Of a stretch of 64,000 nucleotides of DNA, positions 47,037 to 59,700 are shown one piece after another. How positions within the stretch are numbered: position 1 is the first letter of the stretch; every line of letters starts with the position of its first letter. Source of the stretch: Hyperoodon ampullatus (Eukaryota; Chordata; Mammalia; Artiodactyla; Ziphiidae). The position numbers and the translations under genes were made by a program. The stretch covers positions 62,001-126,000 of the forward strand of contig OX457074.1 in the NCBI GenBank assembly GCA_949752795.1, read 5' to 3'. The notes under the pieces were generated by a model, which worked only from the letters and a program-made list of their open reading frames with translations, did no database searches and was not told where the DNA came from.

Positions 47037-48426
47037 TCCTTGCCGTTCCCTAACCCTAACCCTAGCCCGGAAGGGAAACCCACTGGCAGCCCCACACCTT
47101 AGCCCCCGCCGTACCCTCATCCTTATCCGTACGCGGACACTGACCCGCGCATCCGCACGTGCCCCGACCCTAGCACGTGTCCGCCCCCTCACCTGTGCCC
47201 TCAGCCTTGCCGTTCCCTAACCCTAACCCTAGCCCGGAACGGAAACCCACCGGCAGCCCCACACCTTAGCCTCCGCCGTACGCTCATCCTGATCCGTACG
47301 CGGACACTGACCCGCACGTCCGCACGTGCCCCGACCCTAGCACGTGTCCGCACCCTCACCTGTGCCCTCAGCCTTGCCGTTCCCTAACCCTAACCCTAGC
47401 CCGGAACGGAAACCCACCGGCAGCCCCACACCTTAGCCCCCGCCGTACCCTCATCCTAATCCGTACGCGGACACTGACCCGCGCGTCCGCACGTGCCCCG
47501 ACCCTAGCACGTGTCCGCACCCTCACCTGTGCCCTCAGCCTTGCCGTTCCCTAACCCTAACCCTAGCCCGGAAGGGAAACCCACTGGCAGCCCCACACCT
47601 TAGCCCCCGCCGTACCCTCATCCTAATCCGTACGCGGACACTGACCCGCGCGTCCGCACTTGCACCGACCCTAGCACGTGTCCGCACCCTCACCTGTGCC
47701 CTCAGCCTTGCCGTTCCCTAACCCTAACCCTAGCCCGGAACGGAAACCCACCGGCAGCCCCACACCTTAGCCTCCGCCGTACCCTCATCCTAATCTGTAC
47801 GCGGACACTGACCCGCGCGTCCGCACGTGCCCCGACCCTAGCACGTGTCCGCACCTTGACCTGTGCCCTCAGCCTTGCCGTTCCCTAACCCTAACCCTAG
47901 CCCGGAACGGAAACCCACCGGCAGCCCCACACCTTAGCCTCCGCCGTACCCTCATCCTAATACGTACGCGGACACTGACCCGCGCGTCCGCACGTGCCCC
48001 GACCCTAGCACGTGTCCGCACCCTCACCTGTGCCCTCAGCCTTGCCGTTCCCTAACCCTAACCCTAGCCCGGAACGGAAACCCACCGGCAGCCCCACACC
48101 TTAGCCTCCGCCGTACCCTCATCCTCATCCGTACGCGGACACTGACCCGCGCGTCCACACGTGCCGCGACCCTAGCACGTGTCCGCACCCTCACCAGTGC
48201 CCTCAGCCTTGCCGTTCCCTAACCCTAACCCTAGCACGGAAGGGAAACCCACCGGCAGCCCCACACCTTAGCCTCCGCCGTACCCTCATCCTAATCCGTA
48301 CGCGGACACTGACCCGCGCGTCCGCACGTGCCCCGACCGTAGCACGTGTCCGCACCCTCACCTGTGCCCTCAGCCTTGCCGTTCCCTAACCCTAACCCTA
48401 GCCCGGAACGGAAACCCACCGGCAGC
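47037..48426 (+). repeat. Segmental block G, copy 2
   Basis: Copy of 42.36-43.75 kb. It is followed by four monomers (CCGCCTTACGCTC, CCCCAACCC with ACATGTCC, GGAAAGG and CTCTCCTG variants) that the first copy lacks but that recur at 60.6-61.0 kb and partly at 55.4-55.7 kb. Confidence 0.8.
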
Positions 48427-51400
48427 CCCACACCTTAGCCTCCGCCTTACGCTCATCCTAATCCGTACGCGGACACTGACCCGCGCGTCCGCACGTGCCC
48501 CAACCCTAGCACATGTCCGCACCCTCACCTGTGCCCTCAGCCTTGCCGTTCCCTAACCCTAACCCTAGCCCGGAAAGGAAACCCACCGGCAGCCCCACAC
48601 CTTAGCCTCCGCCGTACCCTCATCCTAATCCGTACGCGGACACTGACCCGCGCGTCCGCACGTGCCCCGACCCTAGCACGTGTCCGCACCCTCTCCTGTG
48701 CCCTCAGCCTTGCCGTTCCCTAACCCTAACCCTAGCCCGGAAGGGAAACCCACCGGCAGCCCCACACCTTAGCCTCCGCCGTACCCTCATCCTAATCCGT
48801 ACGCGGACACTGACCCGCGCGTCCGCACGTGCCCCGACCCTAGCACGTGTCCGCACCCTCACCTGTGCCCTCAGCCTTGCCGTTCCCTAACCCTAACCCT
48901 AGCCCGGAACGGAAACCCACCGGCAGCCCCACACCTTAGCCTCCGCCGTACCCTCATCCTAATCCGTACGCGGACACTGACCCGCGCGTCCGCACGTGCC
49001 CCGACCCTAGCACGTGTCCGCACCCTCACCTGTGCCCTCAGCCTTGCCGTTCCCTAACCCTAACCCTAGCCCGGAACGGAAACCCACCGGCAGCCCCACA
49101 CCTTAGCCTCCGCCGTACCCTCATCCTAATCCGTACGCGGACACTGACCCGCGCGTCCGCACGTGCCCCGACCCTAGCACGTGTCTGCACCCACACCTGT
49201 GCCCTCAGCCTTGCCGTTCCCTAACCCTAACCCTAGCCCGGAACGGAAACCCACCGGCAGCCCCACACCTTAGCCTCCGCCGTACCCTCATCCTAATCCG
49301 TACGCGGACACTGACCCGCGCGTCCGCACGTGCCCCGACCCTAGCACGTGTCCGCACCCTCACCTGTGCCCTCAGCCTTGCCGTTCCCTAACCCTAACCC
49401 TAGCCCGGAAGGGAAACCCACCGGCAGCCCCACACCTTACCCTCCGCCGTACCCTCATCCTAATCCGTACGCGGACACTGACCCGCGCGTCCGCACGTGC
49501 CCCGACCCTAGCACGTGTCCGCACCCTCACCTGTGCCCTCAGCCTTGCCGTTCCCTAACCCTAACCCTAGCCCGGAACGGAAACCCACCGGCAGCCCCAC
49601 ACCTTAGCCTCCGCCGTACCCTCATTCTAATCCGTACGCGGACACTGACCCACGCGTCCGCACGTGCCCCGACCCTAGCACGTGTCCGCACCCTCACCTG
49701 TGCCCTCAGCCTTGCCGTTCCCTAACCCTAACCCTAGCCCGGAACGGAAACCCACCGGCAGCCCCACACCTTAGCCTCCGCCGTACCCTCATCCTAATCC
49801 GTACGCGGACACTGACCCGCGCGTCCGCACGTGCCCCGACCCTAGCACGTGTCCGCACCCTCACCTGTGCCCTCAGCCTTGCCGTTCCCTAACCCTAACC
49901 CTAGCCCGGAACGGAAACCCACCGGCAGCCCCACACCTTAGCCTCCGCCGTACCCTCATCCTAATCCGTACGCGGACACTGACCCGCGCGTCTGCACGTG
50001 CCCCGACCCTAGCACGTGTCCGCACCCTCACCTGTGCCCTCAGCCTTGCCGTTCCCTAACCCTAACCCTATCCCGGACGGGAAACCCACCGGCAGCCCCA
50101 CACCTTAGCCTCCGCCGTACCCTGATCCTAATCCGTACGCTGACACTGACCCGCGCGTCCGCACGTGCCCCGACCCTAGCACGTGTCCGCACCCTCACCT
50201 GTGCCCTCAGCCTTGCCGTTCCCTAACCCTAACCCTAGCCCGGAACGGAAACCCACCGGCAGCCCCAAACCTTAGCCTCCGCCGTACCCTCATCCTAATC
50301 CGTACGCGGACACTGACCCGCGCGTCCGCACGTGCCCCGACCCTAGCACGTGTCCGCACCCTCACCTGTGCCCTTAGCCTTGCAATTCCCTAACCCTAAC
50401 CCTAGCCCGGAACGGAAACCCACCGGCAGCCTCACACCTTAGCCTCCGACGTACCCTGATCCTAATCCGTACGCGGACACTGACCCGCGCTTCCGCACTT
50501 GCCCCGACCCTAGCACGTGTCCGCACCCTCACCTGTGCCCTCAGCCTTGCCGTTCCCTAACCCTAACCCTAGCCCGGAACGGAAACCCACCGGCAGCCCC
50601 ACACCTTAGCCTCCGCCGTACCCTCATCCTAATCCGTACGCGGACACTGACCCGCGCGTCCGCACGTGCCACGACCCTAGCACGTGTCCGCACCCTCTCC
50701 TGTGCCCTCAGCCTTGCCGTTCCCTAACCCTAACCCTAGCCCGGAACGGAAACCCACCGGCAGCCCCACACCTTAGCCTCCGCCGTACCCTCATCCTAAT
50801 CCGTACGCGGACACTGACCCGCGCGTCCGCACGTGCCCCGACCCTAGCACGTGTCCGCACCCTCACCTGTGTCCTCAGCCTTGCCGTTCCCTAACCCTAA
50901 CCCTAGCCCGGAAGGGAAAGCCACCGGCAGCCCCACACCTTAGCCTCCGCCGTACCCTCATCCTAATCCGTACGCGGACACTGACCCGCGTGTCCGCACG
51001 TGCCCCGACCCTAGCACGTGTCCGCACCCTCACCTGTGCCCTCAGCCTTGCCGTTCCCTAACCCTAACCCTAGCCCGGAACGGAAACCCACCGGCAGCCC
51101 CACACCTTAGCTTCCGCCGTACCCTCATCCTAATCCGTACGCGGACACTGACCCGCGCGTCCGCACGTGCCCCGACCCTAGCACGTGTCCACACCCTCAC
51201 CTGTGCCCTCAGCCTTGCCGTTCCCTAACCCTAACCCTAGCCCGGAACGGAAACCCACCGGCAGCCCCACACCTTAGCCTCCGCCGTACCCTCATCCTAA
51301 TCCGTACGCGGACACTGACCCGCGCGTCCGCACGTGCCCCGACCCTAGCACGTGTCCGCACCCTCACCTGTGCCCTCAGCCTTGCCGTTCCCTAACCCTA

Positions 51401-51879
51401 ACCCTAGCCCGGAACGGAAACCCACCGGCAGCCCCACACATTAGCCTCCGCCGTACCCTCATCCTAATCCGTACGCGGACACTGACCCGCGCGTCCGCAC
51501 GTGCCCCGAACCTAGCACGTGTCCGCACCCTCACCTGTGCCCTCAGCCTTGTCGTTCCCTAACCCTAACCCTAGCCCGGTACGGAAACCCACCGGCAGCC
51601 CCACACCTTAGCCTCCGACGTACCCTGATCCTAATCCGTACGCGGACACTGACCCGCGCATCCGCACGTGCCCCGACCCTAGCACGTGTCCGCACCCTCA
51701 CCTGTGCCCTCAGCCTTGCCGTTCCCTAACCCTAACCCTAGCCCGGAACGGAAACCCACCGGCAGCCCCACACCTTAGCCTCTGCCGTACCCTCATCCTA
51801 ATCCGTACGCGGACACTGACCCACGCGTCCGCACGTGCCCCGACCCTAGCACGTGTCCGCACCCTCACCTGTGCCCTCA

Positions 51880-52430
51880 GCCTTGCCGTTTCCTAACCCT
51901 AACCCTAGCCCGGAACGGAAACCCACCGGCAGCCCCACACCTTAGCCTACGCTGTACCTTCATCCTAATCCGTACGCGGACACTGACCCGCGCGTCCGCA
52001 CGTGCCCCGACCCTAGCACGTGTCCGCACCCTCTCCTGTGCCCTCAGCCTTGCCGTTCCCTAACCCTAACCCTAGACCGGATCGGAAACCCACCGGCAGC
52101 CCCACACCTTACCCTCCGCCGTACCCTCATCCTAATCCGTACGCGGACACTGACCCGCGCGTCCGCACGTGCCCCGACCCTAGCACGTGTCCGCACCCTC
52201 ACCTGTGCCCTCAGCCTTGCCGTTCCCTAACCCTAAACCTAGCCCGAAACGGAAACCCACCGGCAGCCCCACACCTTAGCCTCCGCCGTACCCTCATCCT
52301 AATCCGTACGCGGACACTGACCCGCGCGTCCGCACGTGCCCTGACCCTAGCACGTGTCCGCACCCTCACCTGTGCCCTCAGCCTTGCCGTTCCCTAACCC
52401 TAACCCTAGCCCGGAACGGAAACCAACCGG
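51880..52430 (+). repeat. Segment matching 33.01-33.56 kb
   Basis: Offset 18,871 bp (113 monomers) from 33.01-33.56 kb: CCGTTTCC near 51890, CTCTCCTG with CTAGACCGGATCGG near 52080, CCTTAC and AAACCTAG. A private CCCGAAACGG is seen near 52245. The same group of monomers occurs at 16.15-16.69 kb. Confidence 0.75.
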
Positions 52431-53255
52431 CAGCCTCACACCTTAGCCTCTGACGTACCCTCATCCTAATCCGTACGCGGACACTGACCCGCGCGTCCGC
52501 ACGTGCCCAGACCCTAGCACGTGTCCGCACCCTCACCTGTGCCCTCAGCCTTGCCGTTCCCTAACCCTAACCCTAGCCCGGAACGGAAACCCACCGGCAG
52601 CCCCACACCTTAGCCTCCGCCGTACCCTCATCCTAATCCGTACGCGGACACTGACCCGCGCGTCCGCACGTGCCCCGACCCTAGCACGTGTCCGCACCCT
52701 CACCTGTGCCCTCAGCCTTGCCGTTCCCTAACCCTAACCCTAGCCCGGAACGGAAACCCACGGGCAGCCCCACACCTTAGCCTCCGCCGTACCCTCATCC
52801 TAATCCGTACGCGGACACTGACCCGCGCGTCCGCACGTGCCCCGACCCTAGCACGTGTCCGCACCCTCACCTGTGCCCTCAGCCTTGCAATTCCCTAACC
52901 CTAACCCTAGCCCGGAACGGAAACCCACCGGCAGCCTCACACCTTAGCTTCCAACGTACCCTGATCCTACTCCGTACGCGGACACTGACCCGCGCTTCCG
53001 CACGTGCCCCGACCCTAGCACGTGTCCGCACCCTCACCTGTGCCCTCAGCCTTGCCGTTCCCTAACCCTAACCCTAGCCCGGAACGGAAACCCACCGGCA
53101 GCCCCACACCTTAGCCTCCGCCGTACCCTCATCCTAATCCGTACGCGGACACTGACCCACGCGTCCGCACGTGCCCCGACCCTAGCACGTGTCCGCACCC
53201 TCACCTGTGCCCTCAGCCTTGCCGTTCCCTAACCCTAACCCTAGCCCGGAACGGA

Positions 53256-55256
53256 AACCCACCGGCAGCCCCACACCTTAGCCTCCGCCGTACCTTCATC
53301 CTAATCCGTACGCGGACACTGACCCACGCGTCCGCACGTGCCCCGACCCTAGCACGTGTCCGCACCCTCACCTGTGCCCTCAGCCTTGCCGTTCCCTAAC
53401 CCTAACCATACCCCGGAACGGAAACCCACCGGCAGCCCCACACCTTAGCCTCCGCTGTACCCTCATCCTCATCCGTACGCGGACACTGACCCTCGCGTCC
53501 ACACGTGCCCCGACCCTAGCACGTGTCCGCACCCTCACCTGTGCCCTCAGCCTTGCCGTTCCCTAACCCTAACCCTAGCCCGGAACGGAAACCCACCGGC
53601 AGCCCCACACCTTACCCTCTGCCGTTCCCTCATCCTCATCCATACGCGGACACTGACCCGCGCGTCCGCACGTGCCCCGACCCTAGCACGTGTCCGCACC
53701 CTCTCCTGTGCCCTCAGCCTTGCCGTTCCCTAAACCTAACCCTAGACCGGAACGGAAACCCACCGGCAGCCCCACAACTTACCCTCCGCCGTACCCTCAT
53801 CCTAATCCGTACGCGGACACTGACCCGCGCGTCCGCACGTGCCCCGACCCTAGCACGTGTCCGCACCCTCACCTGTGCCCTCAGCCTTGCCGTTCCCTAA
53901 CCCTAAACCTAGCCCGGAACGGAAACCCACCGGCAGCCCCACACCTTAGCCTCCGCCGTACCCTCATCCTAATCCGTACGCGGACACTGACCCGCGTGTC
54001 CGCACGTGCCCCGACCCTAGCACGTGTCCGCACCCTCACCTGTGCCCTCAGCCTTGCCGTTCCCTAACCCTAACCCTAGCCGGGAACGGAAACCCACCGG
54101 CAGCCTCACACCTTAGCCTCTGACGTACCCTCATCCTAATCCGTACGCGGACACTGACCCGTGCGTCCGCACGTGCCCCGACCCTAGCACGTGTCCGCAC
54201 CCTCACCTGTGCCCTCAGCCTTGCCGTTCCCTAACCCTAACCCTAGCCCGGAACGGAAACCCACCGGCAGCCCCACACCTTAGCCTCCGCCGTACCCTCA
54301 TACTAATCCGTACGCGGACACTGACCCGCGCGTCCGCACGTGCCCCGACCCTAGCACGTGTCCGCACCCTCACCTGTGCCCTCAGCCTTGCCGTTCCCTA
54401 ACCCTAACCCTAGCCCGGAACGGAAACCCACCGGCAGCCCCACACCTTAGCCTCCGCCGTACCCTCATCCTCATCCGTACGCGGACACTGACCCGCGCGT
54501 CCGCACGTGACACAACCCTAGCACGTGTCCGCACCCTCTCATGTGCCCTCAGCCTTGCCGTTCCCTAACCCTAACCCTAGCCCGGAACGGAAACCCACTG
54601 GCAGCCCCACACCTTAGCCTCCACCGTACCCTCATCCTAATCCGTACTCGGACACTGACCCGCGCGTCCGCACGTGCCCCGACCCTAGCACGTATCCGCA
54701 CCCTCACCTGTGCCCTCAGCCTTGCCGTTCCCTAACCCTAGCCCTAGCCCAGAACGGAAACCCACCGGCACCCCCACACCTTAGCCTCCGCCGTACCCTC
54801 ATCCTAATCCGTACGCGGACACTGACCCGCGCGTCCGCACGTGCCCCGACCCTAGCACGTGTCCGCACCATCGCCTGTGCCCTCAGCCTTGCCGTTCCCT
54901 AACCCTAACCCTAGCCCGGAACGGAAACCCCCCGGCAGCCCCACACCTTAGCCTCCGCCGTACCCTCATCCTAATCCGTACGCGGACACTGACCCGCGCG
55001 TCCGCACGTGCCCTGACCCTAGCACCTGTCCGCACCCTCACCTGTGCCCTCATCCTTGCCGTTCCCTAACCCTAACCCTAGCCCGGAAGGGAAACCCACT
55101 GGCAGCCCCACACCTTAGCCCCCGCCGTACCCTCATCCTTATCCGTACGCGGACACTGACCCGCGCATCCGCACGTGCCCCGACCCTAGCACGTGTCCGC
55201 CCCCTCACCTGTGCCCTCAGCCTTGCCGTTCCCTAACCCTAACCCTAGCCCGGAAC
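53256..55256 (+). repeat. Segmental block I (third copy of 45.24-47.24 kb)
   Basis: Offset 8,016 bp (48 monomers) from 45.24-47.24 kb. Shared: the CCATA change just before the cassette, cassette copy 6, the CCCTAGCCCTAGCCC box, CACCATCGCC and CCGCCCCCTC near 55199. The match ends before 55.3 kb, where GTACGCTCATCCTGATCC is expected and the consensus is found. Confidence 0.8.
53439..53939 (+). repeat. Landmark three-monomer cassette, copy 6
   Basis: Second form (GCCGTTCCC) with private changes: CCCTCTGCCG in the second monomer, CCCTAAACCTAACC in its telomere box and CACAACTTACC in the third. It lies 48 monomers after copy 5. Confidence 0.85.
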
Positions 55257-56791
55257 GGAAACCCACCGGCAGCCCCACACCTTAGCCTCCGCCGTACCCT
55301 CATCCTAATCCGTACGCGGACACTGACCCGCGCGTCCGCACGTGCCCCGACCGTAGCACGTGTCCGCACCCTCACCTGTGCCCTCAGCCTTGCCGTTCCC
55401 TAACCCTAACCCTACCCCGGAACGGAAACCCACCGGCAGCCCCACACCTTAGCCTCCGCCGTACGCTCATCCTAATCCGTACGCGGACACTGACCCGCGC
55501 GTCCGCACGTGCCCCAACCCTAGCACATGTCCGCACCCTCACCTGTGCCCTCAGCCTTGCCGTTCCCTAACCCTAACCCTAGCCCGGAAAGGAAACACAC
55601 CGGCAGCCCCACACCTTAGCCTCCGCCGTACCCTCATCCTAATCCGTACGCGGACACTGACCCGCGCGTCCGCACGTGCCCCGACCCTAGCACGTGTCCG
55701 CACCCTCACCTGTGCCCTCAGCCTTGCCGTTCCCTAACCCTAACCCTAGCCCGGAACGGAAACCCACCGGCAGCCCCACACCTTAGCCTCCGCCGTACCC
55801 TCATCCTAATCCGTACGCGGACACTGACCCGCGCGTCCGCACGTGCCCCGACCCTAGCACGTGTCCGCACCCTCACCTGTGCCCTCAGCCTTGCCGTTCC
55901 CTAACCCTAACCCTAGCCCGGAAGGGAAACCCACCGGCAGCCCCACACCTTAGCCTCCGCCGTACCCTCATCCTAATCCTTACGCGGACACTGACCCGCG
56001 TGTCCGCACGTGCCCCGACCCTAGCACGTGTCCGCACCCTCACCTGTGCCCTCAGCCTTGCCGTTCCCTAACCCTAACCCTAGCCCGGAACGGAAACCCA
56101 CCGGCAGCCCCACACCTTAGCCTCCACCGTACCCTCATCCTAATCCGTACGCGGACACTGACCCGCGCGTCCGCACGTGCCCCGACACTAGCACGTGTCC
56201 GCACCCTCACCTGTGCCCTCAGCCTTGCCGTTCCCTAACACTAACCCTAGCCCGGAACGGAAACCCACCGGCAGCCCCACACCTTAGCCTCAGCCGTACC
56301 CTCATCCTAATCCGTACGCGGACACTGACCCGCGAGTCCGCACGTGCCCCGAACCTAGCACGTGTCCGCACCCTCACCTGTGCCCTCAGCCTTGTCGTTC
56401 CCTAACCCTAACCCTAGCCCGGAACGGAAACCCACCGGCAGCCCCACACCTTAGCCTCCGCCGTACCCTCATCCTAATCCGTACGCGGACACTGACCCGC
56501 GCGTCCGCACGTGCCCCGACCCTAGCACGTGTCCCCACCCTCACCTGTGCCCTCAGCCTTGCCGTTCCCTAACCCTAACCCTAGCCCGGAACGGAAACCC
56601 ACCGGCAGCCCCACACCTTAGCCTCCGCCGTACCCTCATCCTAATCCGTACGCGGACACTGACCCGCGCGTCCGCACGTGCCCCGACCCTAGCACGTGTC
56701 CGCACCCTCACCTGTGCCCTCAGCCTTGCCGTTCCCTAACCCTAACCCTAGCCCGGAACGGAAACCCACCGGCAGCCCCACACCTTAGCCT
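55256..56791 (+). repeat. Mixed monomers between blocks I and H
   Basis: 55.3-55.7 kb matches 48.3-48.7 kb at 7,014 bp (42 monomers; CGACCGTAGC, ACATGTCC, GGAAAGG). 56.33-56.54 kb carries the GCGAGTCC, CGAACCTAGC, TTGTCGTTCC and GTCCCCACC series, exactly 100 monomers from the copy at 39634. The remainder is near consensus and no other element is seen. Confidence 0.65.
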
Positions 56792-59700
56792 CCGCCGTAC
56801 CCTCATCCTAATCCGTACGCGGACACTGACCCGCGCGTCCACACGTGCCCCGACCCTAGCACGTGTCCGCACCCTCACCTGTGCCCTCAGCCTTGCCGTT
56901 CCCTAACCCTAACCCTAGCCCGGAACGGAAACCCACCGGCAGCCCCACACCTTAGCCTCCGCCGTACCCTCATCCTAATCCGTACGCGGACACTGACCCG
57001 CGCGTCCGCACGTGCCCCGACCCTAGCACGTGTCCGCACCCTCACCTGTGCCCTCAGCCTTGCCGTTCCCTAACCCTAACCCTAGCCCGGACGGGAAACC
57101 CACCGGCAGCCCCACACCTTAGCCTCCGCCGTACCCTGATCCTAATCCGTACGCAGACACTGACCCGCGCTTCCGCACGTGCCCCGACCCTAGCACGTGT
57201 CCGCACCCTCACCTGTGCCCTCAGCCTTGCCGTTCCCTAACCCTAACCCTAGCCCGGAACGGAAACCCACCGGCAGCCCCACACCTTAGCCTCCGCCGTA
57301 CCCTCATCCTAATCCGTACGCGGACACTGACCCGCGCGTCCGCACGTGCCCCGACCCTAGCACGTGTCCGCACCCTCACCTGTGCCCTTAGCCTTGCAAT
57401 TCCCTAACCCTAACCCTAGCCCGGAACGGAAACCCACCGGCAGCCCCACACCTTAGCCTCCGCCGTACCTTCATCCTAATCCGTACGCGGACGCTGACCC
57501 ACGCGTCCGCACGTGCCCCGACCCTAGCACGTGTCCGCACCCTCACCTGTGCCCTCAGCCTTGCCGTTCCCTAACCCTAACCATAGCCCGGAACGGAAAC
57601 CCACCGGCAGCCCCACACCTTAGCCTCCGCTGTACCCTCATCCTCATCCGTACGCGGACGCTGACCCTCGCGTCCACACGTGCCCCGACACTAGCACGTG
57701 TCCGCACCCTCACCTGTGCCCTCAGCCTTGCCGTTCCCTAACCCTAACCCTAGCCCGGAACGGAAACCCACCGGCAGCCCCACACCTTACCCTCCGCCGT
57801 TCCCTCATCCTCATCCATACGCGGACACTGACCCGCGCGTCCGCACGTGCCCCGACCCTAGCACGTGTCCGCACCCTCTCCTGTGCCCTCAGTCTTGCCG
57901 TTCCCTAACCCTAACCCTAGACCGGAACGGAAACCCACCGGCAGCCCCACACCTTACCCTCCGCCGTACCCTCATCCTAATCCGTACGCGGACACTGACC
58001 CGCGCGTCCGCACGTGCCCCGACCCTAGCACGTGTCCGCACCCTCACCTGTGCCCTCAGCCTTGCCGTTCCCTAACCCTAAACCTAGCCCGGAACGGAAA
58101 CCCACCGGCAGCCCCACACCTTAGCCTCCGCCGTACCCTCATCCTAATCCGTACGCGGACACTGACCCGCGTGTCCGCACGTGCCCCGACCCTAGCACGT
58201 GTCCGCACCCTCACCTGTGCCCTCAGCCTTGCCGTTCCCTAACCCTAACCCTAGCCGGGAACGGAAACCCACCGGCAGCCTCACACCTTAGCCTCTGACG
58301 TACCCTCATCCTAATCTGTACGCGGACACTGACCCGCGCGTCCGCACGTGCCCCGACCCTAGCATGTGTCCGCACCCTCACCTGTGCCCTCAGCCTTGCC
58401 GTTCCCTAAACCTAACCCTAGCCCGGAACGGAAACCCACCGGCAGCCCCACACCTTAGCCTCCGCCGTACCCTCATCCTAATCCGTACGCGGACACTGAC
58501 CCGCGCGTCCGCACGTGCCCCGACCCTAGCATGTGTCCGCACCCTCACCTGTGCCCTCAGCCTTGCCGTTCCCTAACCCTAACCCTAGCCCGGAACGGAA
58601 ACCCACCGGCAGCCCCACACCTTAGCCTCCGCCGTACCCTCATCCTAATCCGTACGCGGACACTGACCCGCGCGTCCGCACGTGCCCCGACCCTAGCATG
58701 TGTCCGCACCCTCACCTGTGCCCTCAGCCTTGCCGTTCCCTAACCCTAACCCTAGCCCGGAACGGAAACCCACTGGCAGCCCCACACCTTAGCCTCCACC
58801 GTACCCTCATCCTAATCCGTACTCGGACACTGACCCGCGCGTCCGCACGTGCCCCGACCCTAGCACGTGTCCGCACCCTCACCTGTGCCCTCAGCCTTGC
58901 CGTTCCCTAACCCTAGCCCTAGCCCAGAACGGAAACCCACCGGCAGCCCCACACCTTAGCCTCCGCCGTACCCTCATCCTAATCCGTACACGGACACTGA
59001 CCCGCGCGTCCGCACGTGCCCCGACCCTAGCACGTGTCCGCACCATCGCCTGTGCCCTCAGCCTTGCCGTTCCCTAACCCTAACCCTAGCCCGGAACGGA
59101 AACCCCCCGGCAGCCCCACACCTTAGCCTCCGCCGTACCCTCATCCTAATCCGTACGCGGACACTGACCCGCGCGTCCGCACGTGCCCTGACCCTAGCAC
59201 GTGTCGGCACCCTCACCTGTGCCCTCATCCTTGCCGTTCCCTAACCCTAACCCTAGCCCGGAAGGGAAACCCACTGGCAGCCCCACACCTTAGCCCCCGC
59301 CGTACCCTCATCCTTATCCGTACGCGGACACTGACCCGCGCATCCGCACGTGCCCCGACCCTAGCACGTGTCCGCCCCCTCACCTGTGCCCTCAGCCTTG
59401 CCGTTCCCTAACCCTAACCCTAGCCCGGAACGGAAACCCACCGGCAGCCCCACACCTTAGCCTCCGCCGTACGCTCATCCTGATCCGTACGCGGACACTG
59501 ACCCGCACGTCCGCACGTGCCCCGACCCTAGCACGTGTCCGCACCCTCACCTGTGCCCTCAGCCTTGCCGTTCCCTAACCCTAACCCTAGCCCGGAACGG
59601 AAACCCACCGGCAGCCCCACACCTTAGCCCCCGCCGTACCCTCATCCTAATCCGTACGCGGACACTGACCCGCGCGTCCGCACGTGCCCCGACCCTAGCA

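Larger units (their letters stand above)
44600..51730 (+). repeat. Segmental block H, copy 1 (about 7.1 kb)
   Basis: Matches 56.79-63.92 kb at exactly 12,191 bp (73 monomers) with few differences. Anchors: GTCCACACG at 44647, CCCGGACGGG near 44901, cassette copy 5 and CCCGGTACGG at 51580. The end lies at about 51.73 kb, after the shared GCGCATCCG and before the AAACCTAG monomer found only in copy 2. Confidence 0.85.
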
